Part shown: positions 23,001-35,099 of the stretch, in pieces
Layout: each line of letters opens with the position of its first letter
How positions within the stretch are numbered: the stretch's first letter is position 1
From: Epiperipatus broadwayi
Taxonomy: Eukaryota; Onychophora; Udeonychophora; Euonychophora; Peripatidae
Length of the DNA: 64,000 nucleotides
Direction of reading: 5' to 3'
NCBI GenBank assembly: GCA_028023455.1
Contig: JAQFVV010000014.1
Coordinates: 2,359,336 to 2,423,335 of the forward strand
Translations under genes and position numbers: made by a program
The notes under the pieces: generated by a model
Databases searched by the model: none
What the model was told of the DNA's origin: nothing
The model's input: only the letters and a program-made list of their open reading frames with translations

Positions 23001-23470
23001 TGAATTGCTAGTGTGCTAGTTTTTAAGGAAAAATTTTGCCTTATTGTTATTTTAAAATATGATTTCCTTTCAGAGATTGAAATGACCATTGGTGACTCTC
23101 TCTCCAAAATTTTATCAATTGATGTATAACAGATAAGCAGCTCGTTGTAGAAAAGAAGCATGTCAATGCTGACCATCCTATTTGAGATCGAAGAAATAAC
23201 GGAAATTATTAGTCTAAGGTAATAAAAGACTTATCATTTGTGACCATCCTGAAATAAGAAGAAAAAAAATTGATGATTGTACATAAGAAAAAAAGTGTTT
23301 TTAATAGTCAATGTGCGATACTATTTGAGACTGGATCAACCAATCAATAACTTTTCTATGATTGCCAAAACAAATCAAATATTCTAGAAAATTAGAAATG
23401 TATAAATGAAAACAGATGTAACCACTTACTTTAAGTAAGAAATTTGGTAAGAATATTTTGATATATATGT
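23001..23470. other. AT-rich stretch; unassigned minus-strand frame
   Basis: The minus frame at 22985-23176 has a mixed composition (VSIDMLLFYNELLICYTSID) and could be a scrap of retroelement coding sequence, but no family motif is visible. Nothing else is seen. Confidence 0.3.
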
Positions 23471-24460
23471 ATGTATTGTTACAGATACCTTCAACACTCC
23501 TCTAATACCTAGTGCACACCATGAGGCTCAACGCTAATTCAAGACCCAAGATGTCAGCTACATTAATTACCAGATTAGTAAACGTTAGGGCACACAAATT
23601 GACAAACCGATAACTACAATCTACATTTAAAATCCTAACCTAAATAAACAATAAACAGAGAGTTAAACTTAGTCTATCAAACAGACATAACATCTAACTG
23701 CGTACAACCACTACTGGTTAAATGTGTTGTGATTGCAAACACAATACAACAATACCTACTAGATTGGATGAGTGAAGGTAATCAAGAAATAAAAAAAAAG
23801 ACTAATAATATTAAAGTAGAGAAAAATCAAATAAAAATAAATAGATAAATTTTTTTATATTATTATTATTATTAACAAATTATTTATATCAGTACTTAGT
23901 AAAGATGAATTAAGAATGAATTAAAAGGATGAGTGAGCTTTTTAAAAAGAAAAGAGAAGAAAATCTTACCTGCAAAAGAACCTACAATTTCCTACACAAA
24001 AGAATTGAAGTTAAAGTTCGAAGACAAGTGTTGATTAATTTTGAGTGGCAATATTATCAAAACTCATATATAAATATCCAGAAAGTAATGATAAATGTAA
24101 AGAACTCACTATAACTAAATAAGGAATTTGAAATTAAAGTTTTCGTAAATAAAGTAGAAGTGTTCGAATTTCTAAAATTATTGTTAATTCCCTGCTATAG
24201 ATCACAAAATCTAGATCTGAAAGTATGCAATAAGATAAGAGACCTTGATAATACTCCACTCGAAACAAACTATTAAAGCAAATATAATTAATCTTAAAAA
24301 CAATCATCCAGTCCTATGTGCAAGGAATACATCAGGAAAGGAAGGTTGCCATCCACAGAGCTATGCCTTGCAGAGATCGGATGGAATTGACCCATCACTC
24401 CACACCGATATCTATAAAAGTCAAGTCAATTCATAATGAATTCATCTTATAACTTTTCAT
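23471..24460. other. Compositionally distinct block, unclassified
   Basis: From TGTTACAGATACC the plus strand turns A and C rich, with many CAAC, CTAAC and ACACA strings, to about 23770. A second non-AT-rich patch, about 24300-24420, contains GGTTGCCATCCACAGAG and CAGAGATCGGATGGAATTG. The TGTTAC start recalls an LTR terminus, but I found no matching second copy or end in the window. Open frames at 23929-24114 and 24245-24436 show no recognised domain. It is probably an unrecognised repeat. Confidence 0.35.
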
Positions 24461-27400
24461 TTTAAAACACCAACTCTAAGGATGTTAAAGACAACTCATC
24501 TGACAAATGATCTAAAACACTTATGACTTCCTATTTACACATAAATGAACCACTATGGATTACAGGGTCAAGCCATTAGGACATTTTCTGTATAAACTTT
24601 AAAACCCAAGTTAAAGTTAACAACTACATTATGTATTTGTACATTAGATATTATAATTTTGTTTTCTTTACTTTAATATAGGGGGGGGGGGGATCTGATG
24701 TAAATGTTGACAAGTAATATAAAGAAGAGAATATCTTTATTCGTAAAGTAAGCTTAACAAAATAAAATCTATGACATATGCTTGATTGCACAATAACCCC
24801 ATCAATATCAAAAGGGGAAAGGTAAGACATTATCCAATACGTATATAATTTAAACCTGATGTATTCACAATATACACTTTCTTTTATTTGTTTATTTCAG
24901 TGCTTGTGTTAACTGTTGCACAAACTTTGTACATAACAGGGAGATCCTAAACCATCATGATGTCAAATAGGGTTATAAAAGATTAAATTAATCAAATAAA
25001 TAAATGGCAATTTTATATATAATATGAAAATTATTCAGGTTGATTGGGATGTTGGGTGGCTATTCTTTGGAGGATCAGGGTTAGGGATAATGTTAAAAAC
25101 CAATTATAAGCAAAGAATAACTACAAATGCCTAAGTGAATGTTTCACAATTTTGTTTTAAATTTTTCTGTTTAAATACTAATCATTGTAAATATGATTAT
25201 TAAATTTATTTAAATGTCCAAATATGATTCTTGGTTTATTTTTCTGTAGTCAAATTTTATTTAGTCATATCGATCCACATATTTACGATAATTTTATTTA
25301 TTTACACACAATCTCATATCCATTCTCATTAACAGACATATGTTTATTTTACACCTACTTATATTCCAGTGATATAAATATAACCTGAACCAGATGATCA
25401 TGCAAATCTCTGGGTTCAAAATCCAAAATAACAGAAGTCAAGTCTGATGTGAATTAAGTGTAGAATTAATATTTAGTTAGTTCTTAATCTCTCCTCTTCT
25501 AAGAATGAATTCAATGTGTGCAAGGTATGCATAAGTGCAACTGGCAAAGATGTACATCTTTTTCATTAGGAGGAACCCACCAACCTATATACATACCGAG
25601 AAAAGTCTGTTCTGTTACTATATATATATCACATAAAATGTTAATGTACGAAATGATGAGCTAATATTTAATTATTACTACTTTGATATTGGATTACTAT
25701 AATGTTATTTATTTTGTTTTAAAGTGAATTATCTACTTTCATGTATAATTATATTCATATAAGTATAATCATGTATATATTGAATTCTTAAGATCTGACT
25801 GCAAAACTTAATGTTAAGTTCTTTGTGATAATACATTTAAAACAAAAAAAATTTTTTACATATTTTATTTTTCATTAAATAAATGTTATTATCATAATAG
25901 CGATTGAAGTACTTTTGTAAGTCATTTAATTAAGTTGTATTTGCTATTATAAGATATTCCTAATTCAAAACATACTTCTTTAAGTAAATTTCAAGAATCT
26001 TAGCTTATTAATCTAGCTACCTCCCTTGTAATTATAAGTGCATAACATAATTCATTATTTATTTAAAGTATAACTTAGTTGTACACTTGTTATAGTGAGA
26101 AGAGTTAACATTATTCTTAACTTAATTATTCCATTTTTTTTATTAAATAATCAATAAATGAACTATAAAATAAGTTTAAAATGCCCAAGCTAGTTTATTT
26201 TAAAATACTGTTTATAAAAGTGTTAGTGTAATTCTAATTATTAATTAAGAAATATATTTCAGTCTTATAAAAAATCTTAAAGTTTAGCCAATAATGTTAG
26301 ATTATTTGTTTTTAAAACAATTAACTTATTTCTCTGTGTGAGTGTGCTTGTAATTAATTATTTAAAGTACTTTCTTGTTGAAAAAAATTATACTTTAAAA
26401 TGATTTAACACTTTACAATTAAATAATGTTCAAAGAAATTTAAAAAAAGAATGTGTTTAAATGTATTCTTATTTATTGTAATAGTTTTTATATTACATAA
26501 TAATTTCAAATATTAAATAATGTGCTAAATAATAATTATTTTGTAACAATGATATAATATGTAATTATTGTTTTGTCTATTGTCTAGGCAGTTTGAATTA
26601 ATCAGAATTATTTTTAGAATTTCTAACCTAGCAACTTAAATATTTAACTTTTTTTTTAAACTAGGTCAGATAAATTAATTTCTGGATTGTCAATCATCTA
26701 GTTACTTAGCTATCATGTGAGTTACAATATTTAAGTTCTGTCCACTTTATTTACTGACAAAATATCATCATTTTCAATGCTTTCTAGTAATAATTTTTTG
26801 TAACTATTTTTTTATTTGTTAGTGTACAATAATATGCAGTGCTAGAACAGTCATTTGTTGAGGCAGATAACTTAGCTTCTCTGTCATTCTTCAAACATCT
26901 CCATTCTACACCATGAGAACTTTGCAATCAACATGTAAATTTTCTTGAAGCAACATGTATCACTGCTATATGACAACAATAAATTTATACCAAAAGTATT
27001 GCATTGTTAGACCTTTAATTAATTTCAATTTGTTTGTTTATAATATTTAAACTTTATTTTGAAAATGATAATTCTTTTATTGAATGCCAGAATGTTTAAA
27101 TTACTTTTCATTAACTTTGGAAGGAATTTATGTGGTATTTTTCCAAGAAATTTAAATATGATATTTTACTTAGAATGTTGAATATTTCTATCATTTTGCA
27201 GAACATTCTGTTTTGGCTTAATTTAATTTCATTATTAAATTAGAACTGTTTGTTAAAATAGCAGGCCCCTGTAAATGATAAAGGAACTCATAAATATTAA
27301 TTAACAATGTATGATTGTTTATTTAAAAGATACAAGTTAATCATTTGTCTACATATTTAAAATGCTATTTTTAAAATTATTATTGCATTTGCCTTATCTA

Positions 27401-29460
27401 AAAAGGAATGAAAATGTTTGTCTCTCCATGTATTAAAATTGGACATATGGCATATTTTAATTATTATGAATTATTTTTGCTATAAAAATATTTATGAATG
27501 AAATAAACATCATTTAAGCATTTATTGCATTTGAATGACTAATATGGAATATTTGCTTTGTCCTAATATGAAAAATAAAATTATGTTTGAATAGACTTTG
27601 TGCTAATAGATATTTTATCTGTCTTAAAAGGTAAAATATAATTTACTCTATTCAATGCTCATTTTAATATATAAAAGTATTTATATTTGTTAAACATACT
27701 TATTTGCTATTTGAAAAATATTTTATTGTCCAGAAAATATATAACATAGCATTAACTCCTGGTATATTTTTTTTATTTTATCATCTATATTATTTATAAA
27801 AAGATAATTTCCCTGTTCCTATTAAAAATATATTTATAGCTCATCAACACTTGTTCTTCATGAATACTTATTTATAGCTCTTCAACATTTTAAAATATGT
27901 TTGCTCTTCATGAAATGTATTGATAGCACCTCAAAATTTGAAAATATGTTTGCTTTTTGTAAATATTAGTCATAGGAAGCAATGAATTATATTTTAAAAA
28001 GGAAATATTATCATTTATCTACATGCTATACAAAATTCCTACAATGATTATTATTCAATGTGCTATTTTTAAAATATATGCAGTGATTATACTATTCACT
28101 TTATAGTTTTATTTAAATTGCTCATCATCATAATATCAAATGACTGCTATATTATTGCATCAGATGTTTAATTTAGTTATGTCAGTTTTACTTCATATTT
28201 TATTATTCAATATTATTAGGACATTCTGAAAAATCTTTAGCAAGTCCAAGAACTTTATTTGACTGTATTCTGTTTAATGGCACATAAAATCAAGACTTGA
28301 GGATTGTTAATTTTAAATTAGTAAAATGTATTATTTATGCAGGTTTTACTATGTATCCCATGTTTAAGTTCTCAGAATATTAGTTATATGAAATATTTTA
28401 GAGAGTATCATATTTGTCCCATATGGAGTTATTTGGATTGTGAATAAATGTATGGAAGAATTCATAGAGCTAATGTATATTTTTAGTATTGAATTGTTTT
28501 GCCAAAAACACATCATTTATTTGTTATTATATGAAATAGTAGTATTATCTCTATTTTTGTAGATTGTTTTATCATGCCAGTGAGCTTATATTATGTCTTA
28601 AGTGATATCTAGGCAAGCCACCTCTTATTGATGGTTAATTTTTGTATTTTAAGATTAGAGATAAGGCCCTAATTCTTTATTATCTGCTTTTATAGGTGCT
28701 TATTGTAAGTTTATTATCTCATTTTTGCTTTGCTTATCCATCCCTTGATATCTATCTAGGTTGTATTTTATTAATATCATGTGTGATATCAACCTTGTCT
28801 GTATTTTGCTAATGTTATTTTGTTAAAAATCATGTGTGATGCCAACCATGCATTTATTTGTATTCTTGATAATGTTAAGAGTGGTTTTGATATTGTTGAT
28901 ATACTCAGTTTGCATATTCGATATATTTTAAAATGTGATAAAATATTTTATTATTAAATGTGTAATTTTTTATGTGGCTCAAACGTATACATCTTGTTCC
29001 AAATTTATAAAATTCCAAGGATGGTATCCTTTATTTCTATTTAGAATTATTAAATATATTCTATAAGGTCTTATATAACTGAAAGTGAAATTATTAAATA
29101 TGAAAACTTTAATGAGTCTATAGGAAATCATATTAAAATGTTTGATTTACTTATTTTTATTATTATTTCCATTGTAATTTACAATTTTATTTTTCAATTT
29201 CTAAAATTATAACGTATTTTTTGTTAAAGTAACTAGATTATTTTGTTGTATTTATTAGTATCAATAGATATTATTTTAATTATGAATCATTGAATCTTTA
29301 TTCTTCCAATCATCATCTGCATTCTCAGAAATTCACAAAAAGCCGCACATATATTTTAGTTTGTCATTATGATATATGAGTATAAGAGAACAAGAAAAAT
29401 AAGATAAAAATCACTTTATTACATTTATGATGCTGATGTTAAGATAATATGCATGGATAA
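24461..29460. other. Long AT-rich stretch without recognised genes
   Basis: A G12 run lies at 24681-24692. Degenerate recurring strings (TTTATAGCTC.TCAACA.TT, ATATGTTTGCT.TT.ATGAA) at about 27830-27970 suggest an old tandem array. No protein family, splice pattern or RNA structure could be recognised. Confidence 0.55.
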
Positions 29461-29562
29461 GATTACTTTATTTTATTTTGAATTAAAATTATAAGATCAA
29501 TTTATTTTATCTTGAATTAAAATTAGAAGATCACTTTATTTTATTTTGAATTAAAGTTATAA
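29461..29562 (+). repeat. 34-bp minisatellite, three units
   Basis: Units start at 29461, 29495 and 29529, each of the form GAT(T/C)A(C/A)TTTATTTTAT(T/C)TTG followed by AATTAAA(A/G)TTA. They are nearly identical to each other. Confidence 0.85.
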
Positions 29563-30294
29563 GAATTAATTTGTTTTTGTTCTAGTTGAAGATTAGAAAA
29601 GAACCTGTTGATGTAATATCTGGGTAGCAACAAAATCTCTTTTCTGCTCATAATATCATAAAAGCTATAATTATTTAACATAATAGTTTTCATGTTTAAT
29701 TTTAAAATTAATAATTTGATGCACTGAGATATCATCTTAAAGTGAAGATCATATCTTATTGTTATTATCACTAGGATCACATTGATTGTTGGTATAAGAA
29801 ACTTGGAAGAAGGATAAGATTGTATTGGACTATTAAAGAATTGATTATAGCAAGAACCCTGAGATATGAATTATTTTGAGGAAAATCTGAATTATGTTAA
29901 GAAAAATTATTTTGATTATGAGATTTAATTTGTTTTAAGAAAACTTTATATTGCTTATATGATCTGATTTGTTTAATCAAAAATTTATTTTTTATTAAGG
30001 AAGTTGATATGCTTAAGATTTATTTGATTTAGAGCATTTTGAAGTATGAGAATTCTTCTGATTATTTATATTTAAAGCAGCATAAGATGTAGCCTAACCA
30101 TTTAGTTGATTATTTTGATTAGCTTACTCTTTAGTTATTGTTATTTGGATAGTCTTACCCTTTGGCTATCACTTCTCATGGGGTACATTTTTGGCACCCA
30201 ATATGTTGGCCTTAACTTACCATGATTGTGTGTTTTGCATCAGATGGGGCCTCTTGTGTCATTTCATTGCTCTCTCATAGGTTATAATATATTT
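29563..30294. other. AT-rich stretch with loosely recurring motifs
   Basis: Motifs like TTATTTTGATTA and ATTTGATT(T)AGA recur irregularly between 29860 and 30130. The minus frame 29541-29780 overlaps the minisatellite and has no recognised domain. Confidence 0.45.
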
Positions 30295-30613
30295 ATCATT
30301 TTTATTCTTTTGGTGAACTTTATTTGATTATTAATTTTTATGCTTGTAATTAAAACATCAATAAAACATGGAGGAGGGGGAGATATTTTAATTTAAAATA
30401 TTAAGAAATAAAGTATAATGTTATTGAAAGCCATTACGTGAAATGCCTTATCTTTTAGTTGTATCTAGAACATTTTGGTAGAGTTTATTATGTGATGGGG
30501 AGAATGTTGATATGTTTATTTTTTTATATTACCTGAAATTAATCTATGGTTTCATTCTGATTTTTTGTATTTCTTCAATTCAGTCATGGATTAAAAATTA
30601 AATTGTGCATTAA
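30295..30613 (+). repeat. Dispersed repeat R2, copy 2
   Basis: Collinear with 1455-1788 (see that entry for the shared blocks). It ends about 30 bp before the LINE relic starts, so it could be part of that element or an independent repeat. Copy 1 has no LINE sequence next to it, which favours independence. Confidence 0.65.
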
Positions 30614-30639
30614 TTTTTGTACATCATGATATAGTCCCA

Positions 30640-31525
30640 GTATGTTGTCATATTCTCAAAAATATTTATCAAAATGCAAAAGCAATAATTGAATTATATA
30701 ATGATACTAAGATTAACTTATAAGGATATGTGACAGGGTAATTTCTAAAACTTTTTACAACAGTTTTACAATAAGTATTTTGTGGATTAAATGACTAGTG
30801 CTGGAATAAAAATACATGGTTATTGATTAACTCATGAAGATTTTACAAATAATGTGATTGTCTTTGCAAATAATGTTTCAGATTTTGCTAGACTTACCAC
30901 ATGAAAATAAGAAAATAGAATTAAAAGTAGATACTACAGAGACTAATTATTTTCTTTCATAAGAAGAAAATAAAAATTGATAATCATTAATTAGAAGAAA
31001 TTAATAATTATAAATATTTTGGTCAGATTATTAATATTTATAGAAATATAATGGATGAAATTAATCATAGAATTAAAATTGAATAGAATGTTGTAATAGA
31101 AATAATTATTATTTAAAGGAAATAGTCCTATAGGTTTGAAAAGAAAGATTTTTAATAGATGTGTTTAGCTATTTTTATATATGGATCTGAGAACTGGACT
31201 TTTCAGAAGAAAATTATAGAGAATAATGTACGGAGAGATGTAAATCAAGAGTAACAAGAAAGATACAAATGCAAAATATATTGATTAGAGAACTAATAGA
31301 TATCAATGAAAGAATTAAGAGATTAAAATGGAACTGCTAGATATGTGCTTGGGCTAGATGTATTGTTACAAGTGATAGGTAGTTGAAATCTTATACTTAA
31401 TCTCAAGGGTAGCTCATGTTAGCTGGATAGTTGAGATAATAAGGTTTGTTGGTGTGAAGAGAGGCTATGAATTAGAGTAACTAGATCACATTTGGAGAGA
31501 CTTTTATCCTGGAGTCGCTTGATAA
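30640..31525 (+). pseudogene. LINE reverse transcriptase relic (C-terminal half)
   Basis: Non-LTR retrotransposon reverse transcriptase, read across several frames and stops. Motifs appear in family order. NIYQNAKAIIELYNDTKINL and then FLKLFTTVLQ (matching the SPKLFT..LE block) occur at about 30659-30770. HEDFTNNVIVFANNVSDFA at about 30833-30890 stands where the FADD catalytic motif belongs. NNYKYFGQIIN (usually FKYLGSII) is near 31005-31037, and EINHRIKIEQ near 31057. A YGSETW-like stretch (LYMDLRTGLF in the shifted frame) follows at about 31175-31205. The C-terminal VEIIRFVGVKRGYELE and DHIWRDFYPGVA lie at 31420-31522. The catalytic Asp pair reads Asn-Asn, and frameshifts are many, so it is dead. 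Clade not determined (RTE- or CR1-like). Confidence 0.7.
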
Positions 31526-32949
31526 TTGTTGAAAATGATGATTATTTATAACTTACTTTTTAAACATTTGTTTACAATAAAAGATTAAATTGGGTAAACC
31601 TTTCATTATTTAATAATTTATTTTATATAATATTTCTTATGTGTAAATCTGGATGACTTTGTTGGATAAACAGTTCAATGTAAGAAAATGAATTAAGCAT
31701 CTCATAGACCCATTGGATAAAACAAATTATTTTGCTTTTAAGTGGAATTATTTCATTATAATAATATTTATAGGCTTGTGTTCAAAAACTTAGAGCTGTC
31801 ATTAACTTAAATATTAAAATGTTTTCAGTACTTCCTTCCACAACAAGTCAAAGTATCTAGGACTTTATTATGCAGTATATTTTGTATGGTCATTCTAATC
31901 ATCATTTACATAGTTTCATCTGAAATAGAAGGGGTGTTATTATGTACATACAGTTTTGTCATATCCATTGAATATATATCTTTATTGGACAATTTAATTT
32001 ATTAATCAAATTATCACTAATATATCTTTGATGTGTTAAGTAGTGATTAACAAAAGTACATTTAATGTTTAAAAAATTTTGATTTATTTGATTGTAAAAT
32101 TATTCAGCTACCTTAAACAAAAGACTAACTTAATTTACATGCATATACAAATATAACCAACGATCAAGCAAATTTGTAAAATAAAATTTGCCAGCATAAC
32201 TTAGTCATCATTATAATGTATTACTGTTAATTGTTATATTAACTCTTTATTTAGTTTATAAATACTGTTCGATTATTTTATTTTATAAATACTTACATTT
32301 CATCGTCCTCCTTTCCCTCTCCATTGTGCTACAATTTAATGTTAAATGTGTTTATACATATATATATACACAGCTTGGAGATTTTGTATTTTAGTGAAAT
32401 ATTAATAGATGTTCATCTAGTGTTGTTATTGAAATGTGATCTTTAGAGCTAATAAAAATATTTATAGAAATTTAATAACCATTTATTTAACTCTGAAAGA
32501 TTGATATTTTAATTATTTAATAACGTGAAACACATACTCTTGTGAAAGAAATAATGACAGGATTATTCAATTACATTAAAATGTTTTATTTATATATCCA
32601 ATCAATACAGAGTCAAGAGCTGAAAGTAGATAAATAATATATGTTGTTTGAAAGTATAATGCTCATATAGGATTTGCTATCATTTCCATTTGAAAAAGTA
32701 TTGTATTAATAATTTTTATCGGAGATTCTGCAAATTGAATTCAATTATCTTTTTTGTTTAAACTGGATTTGGACTTTTAACTCATCTATTTATATATATA
32801 TGTGTGTGTGTAGTTATGAAATTTATGTTTAGCTTGTAAAGCAATATTTATTAAAAAAGTGAAAATTACATGTTAATATTTATGTATTTAATTTTTGATA
32901 TGCAACAATGTGTTTTTTAATTGCACTTTAGGAAAATTGTTGTTTTTTT
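31526..32949. other. AT-rich stretch without recognised genes
   Basis: Short TATATATA and TGTGTGTG runs occur near 32360 and 32800. Nothing else was recognised. Confidence 0.6.
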
Positions 32950-33252
32950 CATAAGAAGCAAAATGACAATTAATCCTTAATATAAGAGAATATATATATA
33001 TTCAAGCAAAGATAATTTTCTGACAAAAAATTATAAATATATTCCTTTCTCTAGTTGGTATTTTTTTCGTTGTAAATATTTTACATTTATTTCTATTTGT
33101 TTTCATAAGAAACAAAATGACAATTAATCCATATTATAAGAGCAGAATATAAATCATATTCAAGCAAAGATAATTTTCTGACGTATTGCATTCTCTGATT
33201 AGTATTTTTTCAGTTGTAAATAGTTTACATTTATTTCTATTTGTTTGTAAGG
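32950..33252 (+). repeat. 154-bp tandem duplication
   Basis: CATAAGAA(G/A)CAAAATGACAA begins both units (32950 and 33104). Both continue with TTCAAGCAAAGATAATTTTC and end with TTTACATTTATTTCTATTTG. The second unit is slightly shortened. Confidence 0.85.
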
Positions 33253-33319
33253 ATTTAGTGATCAAGTGTTTAGTGCATAATCTGGCATGCCAACTATCTG
33301 GAATTTCAATCCCGACCAG
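33251..33319 (+). repeat. Degenerate tRNA-derived SINE head
   Basis: TTAGTGATCAAGTGTTTAGT fits a tRNA D-arm/A-box region. About 45 bp later GAATTTCAATCCCGACC fits a decayed T arm/B box. The spacing is longer than in a class I tRNA. It directly abuts the 154-bp duplication. Confidence 0.45.
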
Positions 33320-34319
33320 AAAAATTTTGATCGATTTTACACACAACAAACTGGCTTAAGACTTCTTTTCATAGTTAACACAGATATTCATCCAAAATTT
33401 TTCATAAATGTCTATTTTATTATTGACTTGAGAACTAAGATTACAGGTTTGGTTACATGAGTGTTTATGCATCTAACTAAATTTTAAAACTATTGTAATA
33501 TGATATGACATTTAACACTTGTTTTAGTGGAATGTCAATTGTTCTTTTGGCATTGTGCAGTTGATTTACTTTTGCTTTTATTTGTTATATTTATCTGATA
33601 GTAGTTGAAAGAATTTTGTCATTTATTGTATCTACTCAGGCACTTTTGCTGTTATTGTTTAAATTTGTTGGAACAACTATGCAGTGTTAGCTTCATAATC
33701 ATACTATACAATTTTTTTTTATCTTCTATTGTAATTATAAATCTGAAATATTATATCTATATCAATATTTTTATTATTGTAAACTATAGTTTTTGATCTA
33801 TTTCTGTTGGATGTTTGGGACTGTTTTGTGCTTGCTTTGAAAATCTTATATATTATTTGTTTAGTGTTATTTGATTCAGGTTATTATATGTACATTGTTT
33901 TTGTTTGTTTTTTTGATATGTGATTTTATCTTTCAAATATACTTTACTGATTCTTTGACAATAAAATATTGATCACATTTGTTTTTCATTTTTCCCCCTT
34001 GGTCCACATGTAATATCTAATGTTAAGCTACCATTTAGAAACAACAAAATATTCAATAATTACACAGGAGTCAGAACTATGTATAAGGCTAGAGATTATA
34101 TGTAATTCACAGCAATTACATATATACATAATTTTTATTAATTTTTAAATGAAATTAGTATGTCATATTATAGCTTTGAAGATTGAGAGAGAATTGGCCA
34201 GGTTTATATGTATACTTTGTATTCAGCATCTTTTTTTTAACTCTTTCTCTTATTATTTTAAGCTTATCTCTAAACACATTTGAGTCTATTGTATGTTTAT
34301 TGTTGTAACATAAATTTAT
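33320..34319. other. AT-rich stretch without recognised genes
   Basis: T-rich on the plus strand from 33560 to 33990, with only hydrophobic chance frames such as 33605-33796. No gene or repeat was recognised. Confidence 0.6.
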
Positions 34320-34696
34320 CTTATGTAAATAGTCTGAACAGGCACTAACCTGTATTCAATGCGCTTTAAAATTTGCAATAATCAACCATATTTTGCCAAT
34401 AGAGGGATCTTCCAAACCACGACACAAGATAGTGACTTTTATACAGATAAGAGTGGCCATCTTATCTTTAACCTAAATGTCCATTTATATAGGCAAATCC
34501 AAATCAAGATGCTTCAGATTTGCCTATATAAATGTACATTTAGGTTAAGGATAAGATGGCCACTCTTATCTTTATAAAAGTCACTATCTTGTGACATGGT
34601 TTGGAAGATCCCTCTATTGGCAAAATATGCTTGATTATTGCTAATTTTAAAGCACGTTAAATACAGGTTAGTGCCTGTTCAGACTATTTACATAAG
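34320..34696. repeat. Near-perfect 377-bp fold-back element, arms about 180 bp
   Basis: The left arm 34320-34499 pairs almost without interruption with the right arm 34517-34696, around a 17-base loop. Examples are CTTATGTAAATAGTCTGAAC against GTTCAGACTATTTACATAAG, AGAGGGATCTTCCAAACCA against TGGTTTGGAAGATCCCTCT, and TATAGGCAAATC against GATTTGCCTATA. The arms differ at only a few positions, including small substitutions near 34478 and 34557. The open frame 34359-34577 only reads through the palindrome. No clear target duplication is seen. It may be a MITE-type fold-back. Confidence 0.9.
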
Positions 34697-35099
34697 CTCT
34701 CTGTGCACATTATAAATTAATTACTACTCTTCAATAAATTTATCTTGTAACCAAACTATATATAGAACAATAATACTGGCACATACTTTTGAAAAAGAAC
34801 CTTTACCAAAGTTTTCAAGGAGATATTTTATATCTATTTTTATTTTTAAATATAACTAATATCCCAGCCTAACATTAGCTATACTAGGACTAGAGAGAAA
34901 AATGTGATATTGTATTTCTGATTCCTTTTTCCAAAGATTATAATAATCTTCATATGTCTGAATGTGTCTTCTATATTTGTGAAAATGGTTGGTGGGTAAG
35001 GCTTCCAATTCATTTTCCCCAGGAAATCAATGAAATCAGGTTCAAGTGACCAGTATCTAAATTTATGGCAAACTTATTTATTTGTCAAGTTATGTATGG
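34697..35099. other. Unclassified stretch before the LINE relic
   Basis: No feature was recognised with confidence. Part may belong to the 3' end of the reverse-strand LINE that follows. Confidence 0.4.

Noticed and set aside
34359-34577. 72-codon plus-strand frame
   Set aside because: It reads across the centre of a fold-back palindrome; the second half is the inverse of the first.
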